This document shows, one piece after another, positions 44,421-52,035 of a stretch of 64,000 nucleotides of DNA. Position 1 is the stretch's first letter; every line of letters starts with the position of its first letter. Origin of the DNA: Acidiferrum sp963771295 (lineage in GTDB: Bacteria; Acidobacteriota; Terriglobia; Acidiferrales; UBA7541); assembly GCA_963771295.1 (NCBI GenBank), contig CAVYTB010000005.1:620001-684000 (forward strand), read 5' to 3'. The notes under the pieces are model-generated. The model saw only the letters and a program-made list of their open reading frames with translations. It was not told the origin of the DNA and made no database searches. A program made the translations under genes and the position numbers.

Positions 44421-45914
44421 ATCAGAACTCTTGGCATTGATGTGGGAACCAGTGGAACGCGCGCCCTCATTCTTGACGAAACGGGCCGCATTGTGGCTTC
44501 CGGTACCGAAGAACACGCGCCCTTCGCCAGCCCTCATCCCGGCTGGGCTGAACAGGATCCTGGGGACTGGTGGCGCGCCGCGGCCATCGCCGTCCGCAAA
44601 GCCATTCAATCCTCCGGTGAATCCGCCGATTCCATCGCGTGCGTTGGATTTTCCGGGCAGATGCACGGCGCGGTTCTGCTCGACCAGAGCGATGAAGTCA
44701 TTCGCCCCGCGCTGATCTGGTGCGACCAACGCACCGAAGCGCAATCCAAACATCTGGAGCAGCTCTTCGGCCTCGACAAAATTATCCAGCTCACTTGCAA
44801 CCCGCCGCTTACCAACTTCACGCTCACCAAATTTCTGTGGGTGCAGCAGAACGAGCCCAAACATTGGGACCGCGTTCACAAAGTGATGCTCCCGAAAGAT
44901 TACGTGCGCTTGCGCCTCACCGGCGAATCCGCGATTGACGTTGCCGACGCTTCCGGCACCCTCATGCTCGATGTCGCCAAACGCCAGTGGTCCGCCGAAA
45001 TCCTCAGCAAGACCGGCATCGATCCGCAAATGTTGCCCAAACTTTTCGAGTCCCAGGATGTCTGCGGCCGCATTTCCGAAGTCGGCGCAAAAGCCACCGG
45101 GCTGAAGTTTGGCACTCCCGTCGTTGCGGGTGCAGGAGACCAGGCAGCGGGCGCGGTGGGCATCGGCATCACGCGAGCCGGCGTAGTCAGCGCGACGATT
45201 GGCACTTCCGGCGTGGTGTTTGCCGCCACCGATCGGCCCGCGCTCGATCCCAAGGGACGGCTGCACACTTTCTGCCATGCCATTCCGAATCGCTGGCATC
45301 TGATGGGCGTGACGCAAGCCGCGGGCTTGTCGCTGCGCTGGTTCCGCGATCGCTTTGGAGCCGGTTCCGATGATGGCCGCGATCCGTATGAACGCATGAC
45401 CGAAGAAGCGGCCAGCGTAAAGCCGGGAGCGGAAGGCGCGTTCTGGGCTCCGTACCTGATGGGAGAGCGCACGCCGCATCTGGATCCCTCCGCGCGTGCC
45501 GCGTTTGTCGGTTTGACCGCTTCACACACGCGCGCGCACCTGATTCGCGCCGTGCTAGAAGGCGTGGCCTACAGCCTGAAAGATACCTTCACCATTTTCG
45601 ACGAGATCAAAGTTCCGGTGGAACGCATTCGACTTGGCGGCGGTGGCGCGCGTTCTCCACTGTGGCGCCAAATCCAAGCCAACGTTTATGGCCACGAAGT
45701 TGAAACCGTGGAAGCCGAAGAAGGCGCAGCATACGGAGCGGCAATTCTCGCTGGCGTCGGCGCAAAATGCTGGAGCAGTGTGGATCAAGCTTGCGACGCC
45801 ATCGTCCGCACAGCCAAGCGCGTCCCTCCCGACGCCGCCACCAGCGCCCAAATGCAGCGCAACTACCAGCAGTATCGTCGCATCTATCCGGCCCTCAAGT
45901 CCGTGTTTGCATAG
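44421..45914 (+). CDS. xylB: Xylulokinase
   Basis: A 497-residue FGGY kinase that phosphorylates D-xylulose. Conserved parts: LGIDVGTSGTRALILDE (phosphate loop 1), CVGFSGQMHGAVLLD, ALIWCDQRTEAQ, VVAGAGDQAAGAVGIG, and ERIRLGGGGARSPLWRQI. The conserved N-terminus in frame begins I-R-T-L-G, where homologues have M-R-T-L-G. The codon is ATC, 4 nt after GGGAGG. So either ATC is the start, a base error occurred, or translation starts at the GTG at 44442, which would cut the phosphate loop. It lies 58 nt after the LacI gene. Confidence 0.92.
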   Translation: MRTLGIDVGTSGTRALILDETGRIVASGTEEHAPFASPHPGWAEQDPGDWWRAAAIAVRKAIQSSGESADSIACVGFSGQMHGAVLLDQSDEVIRPALIWCDQRTEAQSKHLEQLFGLDKIIQLTCNPPLTNFTLTKFLWVQQNEPKHWDRVHKVMLPKDYVRLRLTGESAIDVADASGTLMLDVAKRQWSAEILSKTGIDPQMLPKLFESQDVCGRISEVGAKATGLKFGTPVVAGAGDQAAGAVGIGITRAGVVSATIGTSGVVFAATDRPALDPKGRLHTFCHAIPNRWHLMGVTQAAGLSLRWFRDRFGAGSDDGRDPYERMTEEAASVKPGAEGAFWAPYLMGERTPHLDPSARAAFVGLTASHTRAHLIRAVLEGVAYSLKDTFTIFDEIKVPVERIRLGGGGARSPLWRQIQANVYGHEVETVEAEEGAAYGAAILAGVGAKCWSSVDQACDAIVRTAKRVPPDAATSAQMQRNYQQYRRIYPALKSVFA

Positions 45915-46106
45915 AGTGGAAGTGCCCAGCGACTGGCGACCCGTGAAGCACGAAGCGCAAAATGCCGGCGGGCCGACAATTGTAAGTAGTACTTTAACGT
46001 AACGCATACGACAACTCGTGTACCCTGTTTTCTCGTATCAAGGGGAAACAAAGGGGTTACGGGGACGTGACTCGCGATTTGTGATCCGTGACCCGGGCGA
46101 AACCAG

Positions 46107-46136
46107 TGGCCAGCGACCGGCGACCAGCGACCAGTG
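46107..46136 (+). repeat. Short degenerate 'ccagcgac' tandem repeat
   Basis: CCAGTGGCCAGCGACCGG, then CGACCAGCGACCAGTG; a related stretch is at about 45926 (CCCAGCGACTGGCGACCC). The function is unknown. Confidence 0.6.
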
Positions 46137-46169
46137 AAGAGCGTGAATCGATAGTGGCTGATCATGGCG

Positions 46170-46517
46170 CTACGGCGTGTTGGGTTTAGGCGAGCTGCGT
46201 GGGCATTTCAGTGGGGTGCCATATTTTTCGTGGAGGGCTTTGCGGAAGAAGTCGTAGGCGGTCCAGGTGAGGAAACTAGCCTGATCGTGCATGCCTTCCT
46301 GAGATTTCAGGATGTTGGCGCAGAGATAGCCGAGCGTGCCAGCGCGTTTGGAGGAGATGCGATTGGCGGCGAGGGCCTGGAAGAGATTGCCGAGGACGTG
46401 GTTGACATCGATTTGCGTGAGGTAGTCGCCGGAGGGAGTGGCGAGTCCATAGGAGAAGTCCTGCTGACCGCGGTCGGGCATGTCGGGGGAATCGAACGGC
46501 GCAATCGGTGAATTCAT
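46170..46517 (-). CDS. Small hypothetical protein, tandem paralogue 2
   Basis: A 115-residue protein homologous to the gene before it. Both share the core YGLATPSGDYLTQIDVNHVLGNLFQALAANRISSKRAGTLGYL / ASPAGDFITQIDINHVLGKLFTALASNRVSPRRAGTLAYI. It lacks the N-terminal Cys/His segment of its neighbour. Start and stop overlap as ATGA (46514-46517), so the two are translated together. Function is unknown; such small paralogues are often repeated in Acidobacteria genomes. Confidence 0.72.
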   Translation of the reverse strand: MNSPIAPFDSPDMPDRGQQDFSYGLATPSGDYLTQIDVNHVLGNLFQALAANRISSKRAGTLGYLCANILKSQEGMHDQASFLTWTAYDFFRKALHEKYGTPLKCPRSSPKPNTP

Positions 46518-46915
46518 TTGTTGTCCTTGAAAATTGGAGTGGATGAGGCGGCGGGGAGCGTGGTGTATTTCAGTTCGACGAGTTTTTTGAGAGTGGCGGC
46601 GTCGAGATCCCAGCGCGCGGCTTCGACTTTGGCGCCCTGTTGCGTCTGGGAAAGAAGACAACCGATATAGGCGAGCGTGCCGGCGCGGCGCGGAGAAACC
46701 CGGTTGGAGGCGAGAGCGGTGAACAGCTTGCCGAGGACGTGGTTGATATCGATCTGGGTGATGAAGTCACCGGCAGGACTTGCAAGTTCGGCGGAAAGAT
46801 CTTCTTCGCGCGGTTCGGGCTTGGAGCGGCGGGCGTGAGTGAGGCAGAGGCCGTCATGCTTGGGATGAGCGGGAAGTCCGCACATGCGTCCATTGACACA
46901 AGAGTAAACTAGCAA
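46514..46915 (-). CDS. Small Cys/His-rich hypothetical protein, tandem paralogue 1
   Basis: A 133-residue protein. The N-terminus YSCVNGRMCGLPAHPKHDGLCLTHARR has a C-x5-C-x10-C-x3-H spacing that resembles a small zinc-binding knuckle. The rest (from about residue 40) is the helical core shared with its tandem paralogue. Initiation appears to use TTG at 46915; an internal ATG at 46885 would lose the first Cys, so the longer form is preferred. Function is unknown. The upstream region is non-coding and holds DnaA-box-like sites. Confidence 0.68.
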   Translation of the reverse strand: MLVYSCVNGRMCGLPAHPKHDGLCLTHARRSKPEPREEDLSAELASPAGDFITQIDINHVLGKLFTALASNRVSPRRAGTLAYIGCLLSQTQQGAKVEAARWDLDAATLKKLVELKYTTLPAASSTPIFKDNK

Positions 46916-47428
46916 AGATTGAAAATATCGGTGGGTCTGGCGTTAGAGATGGAGAAAGAGTATCGATTAAATACTAACGTGTATAGTAACCAATGAAACG
47001 CTCGTTCGAATAGTCTGTGGATATGTGGAAAAGCGGTGGGGAACGGCAGTCGACAGTTTACAGTTCAAGGTTGACAGTTTGGGACAATCGTCAGAGACGA
47101 GAAGAAACCCAAGACCCAGGTTTCAACAGCGAACCTGGCCGTGATTAAATGCTGTTCATCCGGGATGGGTCTCCGAGCACAGATGCAGGAAACTTCTTCA
47201 AAACGCAAGTATGGTAAACGCGAGTTATGGACGCATGTCTTACTGACATTAATCACGGTGCTGTGATTGTTTACGCGGTGCGTGGAATTTAAATTGGCTT
47301 TGCGGCAATAATATTGCCTGCATCTATCTCAATTCTCGCCGTCAATTTTGCGTGTTGGCTAGGTCTTCGCACCCGCCGCGCCGCGCAGAAGTAAAGGAAC
47401 TTGCGTCCGTTGAGCCCGGGGCGCTGCG
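46916..47428. other. Non-coding interval with DnaA-box-like sites, possible origin region
   Basis: About 510 nt with no convincing gene. Sites seen: TGTGGATAT (47016-47024) and the overlapping TGTGGAAAA (47024-47032), each one mismatch from the reversed DnaA box TGTGGATAA; GTGTATAG at 46979; an AT-richer stretch around 46965-46990; and the inverted repeat AATCAC-N6-GTGATT at 47251-47268. See findings for the strand-bias context. No dnaA, dnaN or gyrase gene is adjacent, so origin identity is only a hypothesis. Confidence 0.35.
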
Positions 47429-47572
47429 TCACGGCTGTAAGGTGACGTCGGTTACTCTGCCATCAAGATATACTTTCCCGTCCGTGCTACGAACAAAGAC
47501 GAGAGTCGTTGAAAACTCCGTTTCTGGAAGCTCGTGAGCCTCAACCCAATACGACATATATTTCAAATGTAC
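47429..47572 (-). pseudogene. C-terminal remnant of a gene next to the IS110 fragment
   Basis: A protein-like frame on the minus strand, from about HLKYMSYWVEAHELPETEF to TDGKVYLDGRVTDVTLQP and a stop at 47429. It starts where the IS110 transposase loses homology, so the mobile element may have inserted in, or recombined with, this gene. The family was not recognised. It could also be a 42-residue orphan starting at the ATG at 47557. Confidence 0.35.
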
Positions 47573-48468
47573 TGTGCCCCCTGCACCAGCAGCGCCCGTA
47601 GATACTCGTCACCTTCTTTGCTGATGTGCATCTGCGGCTCACTCTCGCCGGAGTTCCTCCGCCCGGGCTGCAACCCCACAAAACATCCCGCGTCACGACT
47701 CTTTCGGAAGCGATGTGGGTCCTCGAGGGTCAGCACATAGGTCGTAGAGATCAGGTCACCTACACCCTTTATCTGTTTGAGCAGCGCCGTCTCCGGATAC
47801 GTCTTCTTGGCCATCCTTTCAATGCGCCGGTCATATTCCTGGATGCGTTCATTTAACGAGTCCACCTCTCGCAACCGCGGGTCTAACGCTTCGCGCAATC
47901 CTGTGCTCAATCCACTCGCAGCGTCCCGGGTGATTTGTTCCGTGCTACATTTGCGTCGCCGCTCGCCGTAAGACTTCACCAGTCCTCGTGCGGCATTCAC
48001 CAGGGCAGTTCGCGCGCTCACCAGTACAGCTCGTGCACGGATCTCCGTCAGGTGTAATTGTGCATGCACACTGCGATGCTTCACTGGCGTTAGCAACGCG
48101 GGATCGATTCGTGTGAGCCGCGCCAGCGTTCGCGCGTCCATGCGATCGTCTTTTCGTCGGCTCTTGGTAATCAAGCGCACTTTCTGGGCGTGAGCCACGA
48201 TCACTTCATGGCCCAGCGCGGTCAACAACCGACTCACCCACGGAGAATGCGTCCCCGTCTCCATCGCCATGCGACACCGCGGCATGCTACCGAACACCTG
48301 CTTCATGGCTTCCGGCGTGGTCGCCAGTTTATGTTCCAAAACAATTTCTCCTGCTTCGTTCAAGACACAGTACGCACTCGAGCGATCTCCCAGATCCACA
48401 CCGATCGTCAGCTTTTGGTCCTTCAAAATTTCATTACTAAATGTCTGCATAGTGCTAATCTTCTTCAT
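47563..48468 (-). pseudogene. IS110-family transposase, 3'-truncated
   Basis: A 301-residue DEDD-type transposase. The N-terminal RuvC-like domain has Asp in GVDLGDRSS, Glu in METGTHSPWV and the DDRMDARTLARL pair. The C-terminal transposase-20 domain has LKQIKGVGDLISTTYVLTLEDPHRF and the catalytic Ser region GLQPGRRNSGESEPQMHISKEGDEYLR. The frame stops after LLVQGAQYI, where relatives continue about 40-60 residues, so the C-terminus is missing. ATG at 48468 follows GGAG. The upstream non-coding segment is structured and may hold the element's bridge RNA. Confidence 0.85.
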
Positions 48469-48917
48469 CGCCGGTCTCCTTTATCTTGTGCTTCAAAGCA
48501 CGTCGATCATTGGGAGCGTATCGCATCCCGCTGGAGACCGGCCTTCGCATCTCATCTGATTTGTCGGGTGGTATCAATAGGTCGATGCGACACTCTGTTC
48601 GAACCCACTTTGCGTTGAAAACAAAAGCTAAAACCCCTCGCTAGGTTAGATCAGTCGGAACGCTGCCCTGGCTAGGTTTTGACCGAGTGCGGCCAAACAG
48701 ATCCCCTCTTCAGGGGAAGTATTGTCCGATCAACTCGTTAGATGGTGTTGCAACGACCGGTTGAGCCGGCACGCGTAACCGGACATCTTCGTACTAGTAA
48801 CCGCTTCGGCGATCACAGGCCGCCCTCACGTGGAAAATCGCCAGGTGGGGTGCCGGGCGCAAGGATGAGGCACGCACCGAGCCTCTGGGAGCACGAGAGC
48901 GGGTGCTCAACGACGGG
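48469..48917 (-). other. Structured non-coding segment upstream of the IS110 transposase
   Basis: 449 nt without a gene. Inverted repeat GCCGGTCTCC (48470-48479) / GGAGACCGGC (48533-48542) encloses two smaller hairpins (GTGCTT/AAGCAC and GGGA/TCCC). A further CCCCTCTTCAGGGG hairpin lies near 48704-48717. In IS110-group elements the region 5' of the transposase encodes the bridge RNA; the right boundary of the element could not be fixed. Confidence 0.4.
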
Positions 48918-49802
48918 TTATTTGCGCTTGGGGACGAACATGTCGGCTTCGCTTAAGCGGCACTTCTGGACCATTTCGTAGCAATAATAAAAATGGGCGG
49001 CGTTCTGGTTACGGGCATCGGTGCCGAAGGTGAATTTCAGGCCGGCGTGTTTTGCCGCGATGACGAAGTTTTCGTCGGGGACATGGGCGACTTCGTTGAT
49101 TTCGATGGCGATGTTACGGGCGCGCGCGAGTTCGATGATGCGGCTGGTGCGCGGGCGAGTCCAAAGCTGCTGATACTGGCGAGCGATAGGAACGGGGAGA
49201 AACGTGGGCCAGCCGAAGACGTCGATGGGCTCGGTGGTGAGGACCTGCTCGATGAAGTTCATGTAGGGGATCATGAATTCTTCGCCGTCGTCGACCATGG
49301 TGTCGATTTGCCAGATGGCCTGCCAGCCGCCGTCGGGACGAGGCAAGGTGAGCGCGTCCATCAGAATGTAGTCCAATTGATCCAAGGCGTTTTTGGAGAA
49401 ACTTTTCGACCAGCCGGCGAAGACGGGTTGCAGACCAAGGCGAACGGGATACGGGCGCAAGCCTGCGATGTACTGAGCGAGGTCCGCATCATTCTGGATT
49501 TTGTAGCCTGGGCCGGGATGTTCCAGGATGCCAATGCCGACCTGGCGGTCTTTGCCGAGCTTGACGGCTTGCTCGATGGACAATTGCGGGCTGAGGTGGA
49601 CGTGATAGTCGGCGACAGGAAAATCGGGCTTGGCGACAGAAGTGGCGGCGAGAAGAGGTGTCGGTGTTGGCAAGGCCAGCGCGGCGCCTGCGATGAGTGA
49701 AGTGTGGACGAAATTTCTGCGCGAACAGGTGGATTCACTTTGGTTTCTCCGTTCGACGGATTGTACGTTTTTCTGCGTGCTGCTGTATGTGTCGGGGCTC
49801 AC
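48918..49802 (-). CDS. PHP-domain-like metal-dependent hydrolase, exported by Tat
   Basis: A protein of about 294 residues. A twin-arginine signal is seen as SRRNFVHTSLIAGAALALP. The mature part starts VADYHVHLSPQLS, the first His pair of a PHP/histidinol-phosphatase-like barrel. It continues with ILEHPGPG (His), a Tyr/Asp-rich middle, IEINEVAHVP, and GTDARNQNAAHFYY near the end, where the final Asp is expected to bind metal. The likely reaction is phosphoester or related hydrolysis; the substrate is unknown. GTG at 49802 is used because frames further upstream encode only the AAAGTTG repeat tract. Confidence 0.8.
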   Translation of the reverse strand: MSPDTYSSTQKNVQSVERRNQSESTCSRRNFVHTSLIAGAALALPTPTPLLAATSVAKPDFPVADYHVHLSPQLSIEQAVKLGKDRQVGIGILEHPGPGYKIQNDADLAQYIAGLRPYPVRLGLQPVFAGWSKSFSKNALDQLDYILMDALTLPRPDGGWQAIWQIDTMVDDGEEFMIPYMNFIEQVLTTEPIDVFGWPTFLPVPIARQYQQLWTRPRTSRIIELARARNIAIEINEVAHVPDENFVIAAKHAGLKFTFGTDARNQNAAHFYYCYEMVQKCRLSEADMFVPKRK

Positions 49803-49927
49803 GGGTCGATGAGGAGTTGAGAGTTGAAAGTTGAAAGTAGAAACTCGCGTGGCGCGGTTTTGCGTCGGCAATTTCAACCGACCAAGACCAAAACAAGATC
49901 CACCTAGACCAACACTTAACCAAAGAA

Positions 49928-49954
49928 CCCCACGTGCAAAACCGGCACGTGGGG
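49928..49954 (-). repeat. Hairpin repeat A, copy 7 (inverted orientation)
   Basis: CCCCACGTGC / GCACGTGGGG with loop AAAACCG on the plus strand, followed by CACCC; orientation is opposite to copies at 17-35 kb. An AAAGTTG tract lies 100 nt before it. Confidence 0.9.
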
Positions 49955-49986
49955 CACCCGGGAGAGGCGACTACCCGTTTCGTTGG

Positions 49987-50490
49987 TCAGATTGTGAGCT
50001 GGTATGCCTTGCGTCGGCAGGCTAGTGCGCCGGCTAGCATGAGAGTCGACAGAAACAGCAGTTGCAGCGTGGAGGGTTCAGGGGTGGTTGCGAGAGGCGC
50101 TACGGCATAGGTGCCGGAGAAATCTCCCTGAAGCGAACTGAGACTCCACGTGAGCGTGGAGTGCAGGATAAAGAAATCGTTGTTCTCGCTATTGAAGGTG
50201 CCGACGCTGGAAAAGGAGTTGGTCAAACGATCGTAAGTGATGCTGGCAGTGGCGGGCCCATCATCGGTGATATCGAAAGCGTTCGGCCCGGTGTCGGGTC
50301 CGATGCCGACGAGCCAGGTGAGCAGGCCGGCGCCGGGAGAACACATGGTGCAAACGCCGTCGGTGGTGAACTGACCGGTACCAGAGCCAGTGCCGGTGAA
50401 AGTGATCTGGAAGGAATCTGCCTTAGCGACAGCCGAAAATGCAAAGAGCAGTGCTAGGAGTGGAATGAACCGTAGAGTGGAGCGAAACAT
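49987..50490 (-). CDS. PEP-CTERM sorting-domain protein
   Basis: A 167-residue exported protein with a signal peptide (FIPLLALLFAFSAVAKA) and a C-terminal PEP-CTERM tripartite tag: the PEPSTLQL motif, a hydrophobic helix (LLFLSTLMLAGALA) and a basic tail CRRK. Such tags are recognised by exosortase EpsH/XrtA-type systems. The middle is a beta-rich domain (FQITFTGTGSGTGQF, SITYDRLTNSF). No exosortase gene lies in the window. Its neighbours are unrelated, so it is a standalone surface protein whose function is unknown. Confidence 0.9.
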   Translation of the reverse strand: MFRSTLRFIPLLALLFAFSAVAKADSFQITFTGTGSGTGQFTTDGVCTMCSPGAGLLTWLVGIGPDTGPNAFDITDDGPATASITYDRLTNSFSSVGTFNSENNDFFILHSTLTWSLSSLQGDFSGTYAVAPLATTPEPSTLQLLFLSTLMLAGALACRRKAYQLTI

Positions 50491-50795
50491 AGCAGTTGCC
50501 TCCTGATGGCCGTACAGGCCCGTACCTTGGCTTGAAATGGTCGATTGTCCTCGGGCGGGATGCTGACGTAGAAGGGTACGGCAAGCGGAGGAGATAGACC
50601 AGTTGAAAGTTGAAAGATCAGTTTAAACTTCAAAGTTAAGACGGCAGCTGGAAACCCCACGTGCAAAACCGGCACGTGGGGCACCCGGAGGTTGGACGCT
50701 TGCGGATGCGAGATGGCTATATAATGGCGGAGCGTTAAAGGCCGGGAGCGCCGCCTGACTCCCAACAATTCCGAAAATTAGGAAAAGGTGGAGCG
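50491..50795 (+). other. Intergenic stretch with AAAGTTG tract and hairpin
   Basis: 305 nt without a gene. It holds a GTTGAAAGTTGAAAG tract at about 50604 and hairpin repeat A copy 8 at 50655-50681; a second, weaker tract follows it. Confidence 0.7.
50655..50681 (-). repeat. Hairpin repeat A, copy 8 (inverted)
   Basis: CCCCACGTGC AAAACC GGCACGTGGGG, then CACCC. Lies 31 nt past an AAAGTTG tract. Confidence 0.9.
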
Positions 50796-51850
50796 ATGAA
50801 GAAAATCGTGTGCAAGGTCGTGTGCGTGGCTTTGGTTGCGGCGGCGGTGGCGTTGGGAGTCTGGCAAACGTCGGAGGCCGCACTCGAATACTTCGGAACA
50901 ATAACAAATTAGCGGTTCTGGTGAGCCGTACGATGGATTGGCCAGAATCCACGGAACCGGAGCTGACGGTTTTTCCGAGAGGAATGCATCGCGACGGCGG
51001 CCTGCTGGGTGCAGCGCAAATCATCAAAGAAAATCCCGCGAAGTGGACGTCGAAGTACGCGAGCCTGGTAACATCGGTGTACGGGCTGGGCTCAGCGGAT
51101 GGACTGAACGAACGCGGCTTGGGGGGCCACATGCTGTTCCTGGATGCCGCCGACTTTGGACCGCGCAATGCGAGCAAGCCGGGAGTTCATGGAGGGCTGT
51201 GGCTGCAGTTCATTCTGGATAACGCAGCGAACGTGAACGAAGCGCTGGCGCTGCTGGATACCGTGTAGATCGTGATGGCGGAAGCGCGCGGCACGAAGAC
51301 GACGGTGCACCTGGCGATCGAGGATGCCAGTGGAGATTCCGCGATCATCGAGTATGTGAACGGCAAGCCGCTGATCCATCAAGGGCGCGAGTATCGGGTG
51401 ATGACGAATGATCCGCCGTACGATGAACAGCTGGCGCTGCTGAAGAAGATGGATTTCTCGAAGCCGAGCAGCGACATGGCGTTACCGGGTAACGTGAACC
51501 CGCGCGACCGGTTTCAGCGAGCATCGTATTATTTGCCAATGTTGCCGGAACCCCAGAGCGAGCGAGAAGCTGTGGCGGGCGTGCTGGCAATCGCGCGAAA
51601 TGTATCGGTGCCGTTTGGTGCGCCGTACAAGGGCTTCGGAATCTACAACACGGAATACCGCACGGTGATCGACCTGACCAACAAGATCTACTTCTTTGAA
51701 CTGACTACGACGCCAAACGTGATTTGGGCAGACCTCTCGAAGTTCAAGCTGGATGCGGGATCGCCGGTGATGCTGCTGAATCCCGATAGTATCGAATTAT
51801 CGGGCGATATAACGGCGAAGTTCAGCAAGGCTGCGAAGGCGCCGTTTTAG
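50796..51850 (+). pseudogene. Ntn-hydrolase (choloylglycine hydrolase/penicillin-acylase-like), frameshifted at the active-site Cys
   Basis: A broken linear-amide hydrolase. A signal peptide (KKIVCKVVCVALVAAAVALG) ends near GGCC, and homologous sequence resumes one frame over at RTRILRNNNKLAVLVSRTMDW. Adding one T at about 50879 gives E-A-C-T-R-I-L-R, which would restore the nucleophile Cys expected right after the signal peptide. The frame then runs through GLNERGLGGHMLFLDAADFG to an in-frame TAG at 51266-51268. It continues in the same frame as IVMAEARGTKTTVHLAIEDASGD to the C-terminus. RTMDW and the YDEQL/NPRDRF segments are family-typical. The gene is dead unless both are sequencing errors. 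Confidence 0.83.
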
Positions 51851-51968
51851 GAAGGATAATGCAGTCGAAAGTTGAAAGTTCAGTTCAAAGTTGAAAGTTA
51901 AGATAATGAAAAACGGGCGAGTGTCGGTATAGGAAACCGCCAGAACATGCGCGCGGGGTACGCGAAGA

Positions 51969-51995
51969 CCCCACGTGCAATAGCGGCACGTGGGG
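51969..51995 (-). repeat. Hairpin repeat A, copy 9 (inverted)
   Basis: CCCCACGTGC AATAGC GGCACGTGGGG, then CACCC; preceded by an AAAGTTG tract at about 51866. Confidence 0.88.
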
Positions 51996-52035
51996 CACCC
52001 GTGATCATTCACCGACAAGATTGTTGGCGCGCTGA

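Noticed and set aside
46916..47428. A dif/terminus site instead of an origin
   Set aside because: No sequence resembling the conserved dif core was found, and the direction of the strand-bias change (C-rich to G-rich along the plus strand) fits an origin, not a terminus.
48742..48981. A 79-residue plus-strand frame in the region upstream of IS110
   Set aside because: No homology recognised, no SD, low-complexity basic composition; overlaps the PHP gene's 3' end.
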